6,520 nt of DNA, taken from positions 1 to 6,520 of the forward strand of contig JAHEGL010000099.1 in the NCBI GenBank assembly GCA_024645145.1. Reading direction: 5' to 3'. The stretch's first letter is position 1; every line of letters starts with the position of its first letter. This document shows positions 1 through 5,960 of this stretch, piece after piece. The position numbers and the translations under genes were made by a program. The notes under the pieces are model-generated. The model saw only the letters and a list, made by a program, of their open reading frames with translations, was not told the DNA's origin and did not search any database. The DNA comes from Planktotalea sp. GTDB lineage: Bacteria; Pseudomonadota; Alphaproteobacteria; Rhodobacterales; Rhodobacteraceae.

Positions 1-579
1 AGCGCGTTGAGCAGCGTCCTGGTTGCCCGCGGCAATCGCTTCGACGATTGCGTCGTGTTCTTCCATTGCCACCTCACCGCGCCCTTCAGCCGCCAAAGAT
101 GTCGTCGCCATCAACGCCATTGAACGGTGCACAAGATCAAGCTGGCGCACGAGGAATCGATTGTGAGACGCAAGATGGATTTGTTTGTGAAACCGCCGGT
201 TCGCGCGCGATAGTGCTGATGGATCATCCGTGAGTTTGCGATCTTCTTGCACCATTTCGCGCAACACCAGCACCTCTTCCGCGCTCGCATGTTGTGCAGC
301 CAAACGCGCTGCAAGCCCTTCAAGCTCGGAGCGCACCGTATAAAGTTCAGCCATTTCATTATGGCTCAGGGACGCGACGATTAAGCTGCGGCCATCGCGC
401 GTCAGCAAGTTTTGCGTCTCAAGTCGTTGCAAGGCTTCGCGAATGGGCGTGCGTGACACACCAAAACGATCTGCGAGATCACTTTCAACCAAACGATCAC
501 CGGGCTTGAATACACCAACATCAATCGCCTCGAGGATCAACGCGTAAGCGTCTGTCTGCCCTGCCCGTATCTGGCTCAT
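1..579 (-). CDS. GntR-family transcriptional regulator, FCD (FadR-like) subfamily, 3' end outside window
   Basis: The first 193 residues of a cytoplasmic DNA-binding regulator; the C-terminus lies beyond the left edge. Residues 8-70 form the GntR winged helix: AYALILEAI, then FKPGDRLVESDLADRFGVSRTPIREAL, which is the textbook GntR recognition segment, and the wing up to about residue 70. From about residue 75 it is the all-helical FCD effector domain, with ELYTVRSELEGLAARLAA, then RANRRFHKQIH (126-135) and EEHDAIVEAIAAGN (173-186). In FCD proteins a metal is usually held by Asp and three His. Here Asn127, His131 and His175 occupy three of those places, so Asn replaces the usual Asp, and the last His should lie off the window. 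The ATG at 577-579 has a good ribosome site, AAGGAAG, five bases upstream. It is divergent from the HAD gene, a common layout for an autoregulator. The ligand and targets cannot be read from the sequence. The family call is firm. Confidence 0.93.
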   Translation of the reverse strand, partial: MSQIRAGQTDAYALILEAIDVGVFKPGDRLVESDLADRFGVSRTPIREALQRLETQNLLTRDGRSLIVASLSHNEMAELYTVRSELEGLAARLAAQHASAEEVLVLREMVQEDRKLTDDPSALSRANRRFHKQIHLASHNRFLVRQLDLVHRSMALMATTSLAAEGRGEVAMEEHDAIVEAIAAGNQDAAQRA

Positions 580-649
580 ATTTACTTCCTTGCTCCCATT
601 TCCACAAAGCCTATGCGCAGCAGCATTTTTGATCAACCTGTTGTGACAC
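580..649. promoter_or_regulatory. Divergent gap between the GntR gene and the HAD gene, possible promoter and operator
   Basis: This 70-base gap must hold the start signals of both genes. On the minus strand TTGATC (631-636) and TAGGCT (608-613) are 17 bases apart and could be a weak -35/-10 pair for the regulator. The -35 lies in a perfect 8-base palindrome TTGATCAA (629-636), followed by CAAC-CT-GTTG (634-643). GntR-family proteins often repress themselves from such short palindromes, so an operator here is plausible. The match to consensus is poor and the palindromes are short enough to be chance. Confidence 0.3.
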
Positions 650-1324
650 ATGACTATTCCCGTTAGCGTCGCGCGCATGATTAAAGCGCATTTCTCTCAC
701 GTGGACACTTGGGTGTTCGACCTCGATCATACGCTGTATCCGCCTCATATGACGCTTTTCGATCAAATCGAAGTGCGTATGACCGCCTATGTGATGAACG
801 CACTGGGCGTTGATCGCGACCGCGCGGACTACCTGCGCGGGCATTACTGGCGCACCCATGGCACGACGCTCGCAGGCTTAATGCGCGAACATGATGTTGA
901 TCCGGCACCCTATCTCACGGATGTGCATGACATTGATTTCACGGTTCTTTCGCCAGATCCCAGCCTACGGCGCGCAATCACAGCCTTGCCAGGGCGAAAA
1001 ATCGTTTACACAAACGGTTGCGAACCCTACGCGCGCAATGTCCTAGACGCGCGGGGCCTTTCTGATGTCTTTGATGCTGTTTATGGCGTGGAGCACGCGG
1101 ATTTTCATCCAAAGCCAGACGCTGCGGCCTTTGACAAAGTCTTCGCTCTGGATGGGGTGACCCCAAAAACAGCAGCGATGTTTGAAGATGATCCGCGCAA
1201 TTTGTCCGTGCCCCACGCCCTTGGCATGCGCACAGTGCATGTCGCGCCCGACCCATTGCCGCAGCCCCATATCGAGCACCACACAGATGATCTTACCACC
1301 TTTTTGCAACGCATTCGCGCATGA
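650..1324 (+). CDS. HAD-superfamily hydrolase, pyrimidine 5'-nucleotidase type
   Basis: A soluble haloacid dehalogenase-fold phosphatase of 224 residues, resembling the SDT1/PHM8-type pyrimidine 5'-nucleotidases, which remove phosphate from UMP/CMP-like nucleotides with Mg2+. All four HAD motifs are present: motif I DLDHT (Asp24 the nucleophile, Asp26 the acid/base), motif II Thr121-Asn122 in VYTNG, motif III Lys155 in HPKPD, and motif IV FEDDPRNL with Asp180 and Asp181. The helical cap lies between about residues 35 and 105. The start is uncertain: neither the ATG at 650 nor the in-frame ATG at 677 has a Shine-Dalgarno sequence. The start at 677 (215 residues, beginning MIKAHFSHVDTW) fits my recollection of relatives better. 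It is followed on the same strand by the monooxygenase after about 70 bases, with no obvious functional link. HAD substrate predictions from sequence are often wrong, so the fold is sure and the substrate is only likely. Confidence 0.9.
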   Translation: MTIPVSVARMIKAHFSHVDTWVFDLDHTLYPPHMTLFDQIEVRMTAYVMNALGVDRDRADYLRGHYWRTHGTTLAGLMREHDVDPAPYLTDVHDIDFTVLSPDPSLRRAITALPGRKIVYTNGCEPYARNVLDARGLSDVFDAVYGVEHADFHPKPDAAAFDKVFALDGVTPKTAAMFEDDPRNLSVPHALGMRTVHVAPDPLPQPHIEHHTDDLTTFLQRIRA

Positions 1325-1383
1325 CTTGCGGCGTTTTGCCCGTGGCACCTTTACTTTGATCCCCTATCTGTATTTGTAACAAA

Positions 1384-1388
1384 AGAGG
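1384..1388 (+). promoter_or_regulatory. Ribosome binding site that decides the start of the monooxygenase
   Basis: AGAGG ends at 1388, directly against the ATG at 1389 but six bases before the in-frame ATG at 1395. Only the second spacing is normal, so translation most likely begins at 1395 with MDHDILVSGGG. Confidence 0.6.
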
Positions 1389-1394
1389 ATGAAT

Positions 1395-2588
1395 ATGGAT
1401 CACGACATACTCGTTTCTGGTGGCGGTATCGCTGGGTTGACCGCGACAGCGGCCTTTGCGCACGCGGGATTTGATGTGCTTTGTGTCGATCCTGCAAAAC
1501 CAATTACAGCGCGCGACGCCCAGGGCGCAGATTTACGCAGTACAGCTTTCTTGCAACCCGCGCGCGCGTTGCTCGAAGAGGTCGGGCTTTGGGCGCGGCT
1601 TTCACCGCATGCGCAGCCTTTGCAAATTATGCGAATTATCGATGCGGGCGGTCCCGAGTCCGAGGCGCGTATTTCAAAGGAATTTGATGCATCAGATATT
1701 TCTGATCAGCCCTTTGGGTGGAACCTTCCTAACTGGTTGCTGCGCCGCGAAATGTCTGCCCACTTAGAAACTTTGCCCAATGTGACTTACAAAACAGGCG
1801 TTGGCGCACAGAGTTTGTTCACACGCACAGCCGAAGCGCGCGTGGGGCTGTGCGACGGCACCCGTGTTTCCACACGGCTCGTTATTGCAGCGGATGGTCG
1901 CGGCTCAGCGATGCGCGACGCTGCTGGGATCGATGTGAACACGACGCGGTTTGGCCAAAAGGCGCTCGCCTTTGCTGTGACCCATGACATCGCGCATGAA
2001 AACGTTTCGACAGAAATTCATCGCACAGGTGGGCCCTTCACCTTGGTGCCTTTACCCGATTTTGAGGGCAGACCAAGCTCCGCGATCGTTTGGATGGAAG
2101 AAGGGCCAAAAGCGCAAGCACTGCATCAGATGGAAGTGGCCCAGTTTGAAGAAGCAATGAACCTGCGCTCTTGCGGTGTTCTAGGCCATTTGAAACTAGC
2201 GTCTGAGCGTACGATTTGGCCGATTATCAGCCAACACGCATCGCGCTTGAATGGGGAACGTGTCGCACTCATCGCAGAAGCCGCACATGTGCTGCCCCCT
2301 ATCGGTGCTCAAGGGTTGAACATGTCGCTCAGAGATATTCGTGTCTTACGTGATCTGGCGCGCGCGCGTCCTGAAGGGTTGGGCGATACGGCTATGTTGG
2401 ATGCCTACCACGATGCACGTTTCAAAGATGTACGATTGCGCGAAGCAGGTATCAAAATGTTAAACAAAACATCGATGTTGAATGCACCCATGTTGCGCGA
2501 TGCGCGCGCCGCTGGCTTGAATGCGCTGTATAGCTTCGCACCGCTTCGTAAATCCATAATGCAGATGGGGCTTGGCGCGAAAGGATAA
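1395..2588 (+). CDS. UbiH/UbiF-family FAD-dependent monooxygenase, probable ubiquinone-biosynthesis hydroxylase
   Basis: A flavoprotein aromatic hydroxylase of 397 residues, the usual family length. Enzymes of this family use NAD(P)H and O2 to hydroxylate the polyprenyl-phenol ring during ubiquinone synthesis at the membrane. The N-terminal Rossmann motif is GGGIAG (residues 9-14), with Asp32 at the end of strand 2. LRSTAFLQPARALLEEVGLW (about 47-66) is typical of UbiH-like proteins. The second motif is ADGRGS around Asp167-Gly168. The third FAD motif is AEAAHVLPPIGAQGLN (294-309); flavin hydroxylases usually have Gly-Asp where this protein has Ala-Glu. I believe roseobacter relatives share that change, so it is probably not a defect. 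The start at 1395 is chosen over 1389 because of ribosome-site spacing. It converges on the aminotransferase gene. The ring position attacked (UbiH, UbiF, UbiL or UbiM type) cannot be decided here, so no symbol is given. Confidence 0.9.
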   Translation: MDHDILVSGGGIAGLTATAAFAHAGFDVLCVDPAKPITARDAQGADLRSTAFLQPARALLEEVGLWARLSPHAQPLQIMRIIDAGGPESEARISKEFDASDISDQPFGWNLPNWLLRREMSAHLETLPNVTYKTGVGAQSLFTRTAEARVGLCDGTRVSTRLVIAADGRGSAMRDAAGIDVNTTRFGQKALAFAVTHDIAHENVSTEIHRTGGPFTLVPLPDFEGRPSSAIVWMEEGPKAQALHQMEVAQFEEAMNLRSCGVLGHLKLASERTIWPIISQHASRLNGERVALIAEAAHVLPPIGAQGLNMSLRDIRVLRDLARARPEGLGDTAMLDAYHDARFKDVRLREAGIKMLNKTSMLNAPMLRDARAAGLNALYSFAPLRKSIMQMGLGAKG

Positions 2589-2614
2589 GGAGGGCGCGTA
2601 CAACCACGCACCCT
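2589..2614 (-). terminator. Hairpin in the convergent gap, possible terminator of the aminotransferase operon
   Basis: On the minus strand AGGGTGCGT and ACGCGCCCT pair over nine positions, with one G-U wobble, around a six-base loop (2600-2605). Two more G-C pairs form beyond a one-base bulge. The hairpin is followed by CCTTATCCTTT, a broken pyrimidine stretch and not a clean T-tract. On the plus strand the wobble becomes an A-C mismatch, so the hairpin favours the minus transcript. It lies just beyond both stop codons, where a terminator is expected. Confidence 0.42.
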
Positions 2615-2624
2615 ACCGATCGGT

Positions 2625-3752
2625 TTAGATCACTTGGTCTAGGACCTTTGTGAGGCGTGTCATTGTGCCGTCCACATCATAGAGCTTGTCGAGACCAAAC
2701 AGTCCCAAACGGAACGTGCGGAAATCGTCCGGCTCATCACATTGCAGCGGAACACCCGCAGCGATTTGCATACCAAGCGCAGAAAACTTGCTGCCGTTCT
2801 GGATCGCCGGATCATCCGTGTAGCTGACCACAACGCCCGGGGCACCATAGCCATCTGCTGCAACAGACGTAATGCCCTTGCTCTTCAAATAGGCACGCAC
2901 TTCATTGCCAAGCTGCCATTGCGCTGCTTGCAACATATCAAACCCGTATTCCTTCGTCTCGATCATTGTATCGCGAAACGCGCGCAATGCATCTGTTGGC
3001 ATGGTCGCATGATACGCATGACCGCCGTTCTCATAGGCCTGCATGATCTGATACCACTTCTTCAAATCAATCGCGAAGCTATCAGACGTTGTCTCATCCA
3101 AGCGCGCAATCGCGCGCTCTGACATCATAACAAGCCCTGCAGAGGGCGAAGCCGACCAGCCCTTTTGCGGCGCAGAGATCAGCACATCGACGCCTGTCGA
3201 TTTCATGTCGATCCACGCGCAACCAGATGCGATGCAATCGAGCACCATCAAAGCGCCGACTTCATGCGCAGCACTTGCCAATGCAGTCACATAGTCATCT
3301 GGCAAAATCACGCCCGCAGATGTTTCAACGTGCGGTGCGAATACGATCTGGGGTTTCTCAGACCGGATCGTTGCGACCACTTCGTCAATCGGTGCAGGCG
3401 CAAAGGGTGCGCGCGTGTCGTTGCCTGTTTGGCGTGCTTTCAAGACTGTGCAAGACTCTGTGAAACTGCCCGTCTCAAAAATTTGCGACCAGCGGTAGGA
3501 AAACCAACCATTGCGCACGACCAACGCATTTGTTCCGCGTGCAAATTGGCGCGCAACCGCTTCCATACCGTAAGAACCGCCACCCGGGATCAACGCGACC
3601 CCGTCCGCACCGTACACTTCTTTCAGCATGCTTGAGATGTCGTTCATCACACCTTGAAACGCACCGCTCATAGAGTTGAGCGAACGGTCGGTGAACACGA
3701 CGGAAAATTCTTCGAGGCCATTGGGGTCGATGGTGTCGAGCAATGCGGGCAT
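2625..3752 (-). CDS. Class V PLP-dependent aminotransferase (alanine-glyoxylate/serine-pyruvate-like), substrate unknown
   Basis: A cytoplasmic fold-type I, PLP-dependent transaminase of 375 residues, close to the usual 380-400. The cofactor pocket is clear: a glycine-rich phosphate loop in PGGGSYGMEAVARQF (56-70), Asp172 in VLDCIASG to contact the pyridine nitrogen, and Lys197 in SAPQKGWS as the Schiff-base lysine. Arg348 in FRTFRLGLFG is the likely substrate-carboxylate arginine. The N-terminus reads EEFSVVFTDRSLNSMSGAF and lacks the LPGPT motif of standard alanine-glyoxylate and aspartate-glyoxylate enzymes, which suggests a separate subgroup. The frame stays open to 3806, but the start is placed at 3752 because AGGAGA lies five bases before it; the extra 18 residues look non-native. 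It is the last gene of a cluster with two Lrp-type regulators, 57 bases after the second, which hints at an amino acid that those proteins sense. Fold and chemistry are sure; donor and acceptor are unknown. Confidence 0.92.
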   Translation of the reverse strand: MPALLDTIDPNGLEEFSVVFTDRSLNSMSGAFQGVMNDISSMLKEVYGADGVALIPGGGSYGMEAVARQFARGTNALVVRNGWFSYRWSQIFETGSFTESCTVLKARQTGNDTRAPFAPAPIDEVVATIRSEKPQIVFAPHVETSAGVILPDDYVTALASAAHEVGALMVLDCIASGCAWIDMKSTGVDVLISAPQKGWSASPSAGLVMMSERAIARLDETTSDSFAIDLKKWYQIMQAYENGGHAYHATMPTDALRAFRDTMIETKEYGFDMLQAAQWQLGNEVRAYLKSKGITSVAADGYGAPGVVVSYTDDPAIQNGSKFSALGMQIAAGVPLQCDEPDDFRTFRLGLFGLDKLYDVDGTMTRLTKVLDQVI

Positions 3753-3757
3753 ATCTA

Positions 3758-3763
3758 TCTCCT
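3758..3763 (-). promoter_or_regulatory. Strong ribosome binding site setting the aminotransferase start
   Basis: AGGAGA on the minus strand lies five bases before the ATG at 3750-3752. No comparable site precedes the upstream in-frame ATG at 3806, so the shorter protein is preferred. The site is much stronger than those of the two regulators upstream, so the enzyme may be made in greater amount than they are. Confidence 0.75.
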
Positions 3764-3809
3764 GAGTTGTTGAGATACTGCTAACGACATTGACGCGACT
3801 TGGCAAAGC

Positions 3810-4283
3810 CTACATTCGCATACTAGGGCCAAGCGGGCCGGGTCTGCGCTCTTCGCTCAGGAGCACGTTGGCCTCCACACCCCCTGCACCGGGGAGCGTC
3901 ATGATACGGCGGCGCAAAACCTGTTCAAAATCAGGGATATCACGCGCGACAACGCGCAAACGATAGTCATACATGCCCAACACATGTTCAATCGTTTGCA
4001 CCTCAGGAATGGCGCTGACTGCGCGCTCAAAATCCTCAAGGCTGACGCGACCTTTCGTTGCCAGCTTCACACCCAGAAAAACAGTTACACCAAACCCAAG
4101 CTTTTCCACATCCAAGACCAAACGTCGCCCGCGAAACACGCCAGCGTCCTGCAAGCGTTTCACACGGCGCCACATCGCCGGTTGAGACATCTCAAAACGC
4201 CGCCCCAAGGCCCCTGCCCCAAGGGTCGCATCATCTGCCAACGCACGCATTATTTTGCGATCAACATCATCCAACTCAATCAC
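3810..4283 (-). CDS. Lrp/AsnC-family transcriptional regulator, second of a coupled pair
   Basis: A 157-residue regulator of the feast/famine family, which forms dimers and octamers and changes DNA binding on binding an amino acid. Residues 4-60 are the AsnC-type helix-turn-helix: LDDVDRKIMRALADDATLGAGALGRRFEMSQPAMWRRVKRLQDAGVF. The RAM effector domain runs from about 62 to 145 (KLGFGVTVFLGVKL, VQTIEHVLGMYDYRLRVVARD, IMTLPGAGGVEANVLL). The tail is unusual: after strand 4 it reads SEERRPGPLGPSMRM, in place of the VK...LPL-like ending seen in its upstream neighbour. Translation starts at a GTG (4281-4283) that overlaps the upstream stop as GTGA, so translational coupling is likely; only a weak AAGG lies nine bases upstream. 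It sits between the first regulator and the aminotransferase, which it probably helps control together with its partner. Confidence 0.93.
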   Translation of the reverse strand: MIELDDVDRKIMRALADDATLGAGALGRRFEMSQPAMWRRVKRLQDAGVFRGRRLVLDVEKLGFGVTVFLGVKLATKGRVSLEDFERAVSAIPEVQTIEHVLGMYDYRLRVVARDIPDFEQVLRRRIMTLPGAGGVEANVLLSEERRPGPLGPSMRM

Positions 4284-4735
4284 AGCGGCAAACCTTCGCT
4301 TTGCTTGATACGAGCGACATGCATCAATGCTTCGATGTCTGCGATATGCGGCAAGCTCAGAATTTGTTCGCGGTAAATCTGTTGGTAGTGCCCCATATCA
4401 CGCGCGATCACGGACAGACGCACATCCACACGACCAAGAAACGTTTGAATCTCGATAACATGACGCACTGCACGGGCCGCTTCGATAAAATCATCAAATG
4501 CGCGGCTTTGCGTTTTATCGAGCGTAATTCGCAAACTGACCTCGACCGCAAAACCGAGCGCTTGCCAATCAATCACAGCCTGCTGGCCGCTAAGAACACC
4601 GCTTGCCTGCATTTTTTCTATCCGGCGATAGCAAGTCGCGCTTGTTAGATCACAGCGCGCAGCGAGCTCTGCGTTTGACAGTTCAGGCGCGGCCTGCATT
4701 TGCCGCAATATGCGCCGATCCACATCTTCAAGCAT
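4280..4735 (-). CDS. Lrp/AsnC-family transcriptional regulator, first of a coupled pair
   Basis: A 151-residue Lrp/AsnC protein, the usual family size. The N-terminal helix-turn-helix covers residues 2-48 (LEDVDRRILRQMQ, then LSNAELAARCDLTSATCYRRIEKMQASGVL), a linker strand (QQAVIDWQALGF) follows, and the RAM domain runs from about 62 to 145, including EIQTFLGRVDVRLSVIARD and the family-typical ending VARIKQSEGLPL. It is the first gene of the minus-strand cluster and lies head-to-head with ilvC across 138 bases. A local Lrp-type regulator facing a branched-chain biosynthesis gene suggests a leucine-like or 2-oxo-acid effector, but this is inference from position. The ATG at 4733-4735 has no clear Shine-Dalgarno sequence; an ATG just upstream is followed at once by a stop. 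Inverted repeats at 4747-4772 lie just upstream and fit autoregulation. The family call is firm; effector and targets are unknown. Confidence 0.94.
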   Translation of the reverse strand: MLEDVDRRILRQMQAAPELSNAELAARCDLTSATCYRRIEKMQASGVLSGQQAVIDWQALGFAVEVSLRITLDKTQSRAFDDFIEAARAVRHVIEIQTFLGRVDVRLSVIARDMGHYQQIYREQILSLPHIADIEALMHVARIKQSEGLPL

Positions 4736-4746
4736 GAAATTTCACA

Positions 4747-4772
4747 TATTACCCAGTAATAAGAATGATTAC
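4747..4772. promoter_or_regulatory. Candidate operator: three alternating ATTAC/GTAAT half-sites upstream of the Lrp pair
   Basis: TATTACCCAGTAATA (4747-4761) is a perfect inverted repeat with six-base arms and a three-base centre, the 15-bp layout common for Lrp/AsnC sites. Its right half also pairs with ATTAC at 4768-4772, forming a second inverted repeat GTAAT-N7-ATTAC. The two centres (4754 and 4764) are ten bases apart, about one helical turn, as expected for side-by-side dimers on one face of DNA. The element lies about 11 to 37 bases before the first regulator's start codon, a natural place for autorepression. Binding is inferred, not shown. Confidence 0.45.
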
Positions 4773-4802
4773 TTTTAAAAACTTGAAATAGTTGCAAAAA
4801 TC

Positions 4803-4824
4803 GGAAAGTTCAACATCACTTTCC
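4803..4824. promoter_or_regulatory. Inverted repeat GGAAAGT-N8-ACTTTCC in the ilvC leader/promoter region
   Basis: Two perfect seven-base arms, 4803-4809 and 4818-4824, flank an eight-base spacer. It ends 49 bases before the ilvC start. As DNA it could bind a dimeric regulator acting on ilvC; as RNA it could form a small leader hairpin. No T-tract follows, so it is not an intrinsic terminator. I could not place a convincing -35/-10 pair for ilvC, so whether it is transcribed is unknown. Confidence 0.38.
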
Positions 4825-4849
4825 ATGTAGTGTTCGGTCCAAGACTTGA

Positions 4850-5896
<1,047 letters not shown>

Positions 5897-5924
5897 TCGC
5901 TTCAAATCGATACAATGTAGCGAT

Positions 5925-5956
5925 TGACCCCGGCTTCGGCTGGGGTCATTTCTTTT
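5925..5956 (+). terminator. Strong intrinsic terminator of ilvC with UUCG tetraloop
   Basis: TGACCCC (5925-5931) pairs with GGGGTCA (5942-5948). Inside these, a G-U wobble and two G-C pairs close a C(TTCG)G tetraloop, an unusually stable loop, giving a ten-base-pair stem. TTTCTTTT (5949-5956) follows. It begins 28 bases after the ilvC stop. The reverse strand has no T-tract, so it works in one direction only. A smaller inverted repeat, AATCGCT/AGCGATT (5895-5901 and 5919-5925), lies immediately upstream and shares one base with the stem. Confidence 0.93.
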
Positions 5957-5960
5957 GCGT

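Noticed and set aside
2358..2368. Alternating GCGCGC tract (also at 1559-1568) as a possible Z-DNA or structural element.
   Set aside because: Each tract encodes Ala-Arg repeats within the hydroxylase in normal codon use; similar short GCGC runs occur throughout the window.
3165..3635. A 156-codon plus-strand open frame opposite the aminotransferase.
   Set aside because: It is Arg/Cys/His-rich with no recognisable domain, as expected for the antisense of a real gene.
2625..3752. The aminotransferase as BhcA (aspartate-glyoxylate transaminase of the beta-hydroxyaspartate cycle).
   Set aside because: The N-terminal PGPT region of BhcA is missing, the lysine context is APQKGWS and not GSQKGFM-like, and no bhcB, bhcC, bhcD or IclR-type regulator gene is present.
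3753..3806. An 18-residue N-terminal extension of the aminotransferase (start at 3806).
   Set aside because: It has no ribosome site, while AGGAGA is well placed for the ATG at 3752.
3810..4735. The Lrp-like pair as siroheme decarboxylase subunits (AhbA/AhbB or NirDL/NirGH), which are also adjacent Lrp-fold proteins.
   Set aside because: Both proteins have ordinary Lrp helix-turn-helix and RAM wording, I do not see the decarboxylase signatures, and no heme d1 or siroheme genes are nearby.
4765..4791. Short open frame ATG ATT ACT TTT AAA AAC TTG AAA TAG in the gap before ilvC, as a possible attenuation leader peptide (MITFKNLK).
   Set aside because: It has only one Ile and one Leu codon, no run of branched-chain codons, a weak ribosome site, and no terminator/antiterminator pair between it and ilvC.
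4803..4824. The GGAAAGT/ACTTTCC hairpin as an intrinsic terminator ahead of ilvC.
   Set aside because: The stem is short and AT-rich and no T-tract follows it on either strand.
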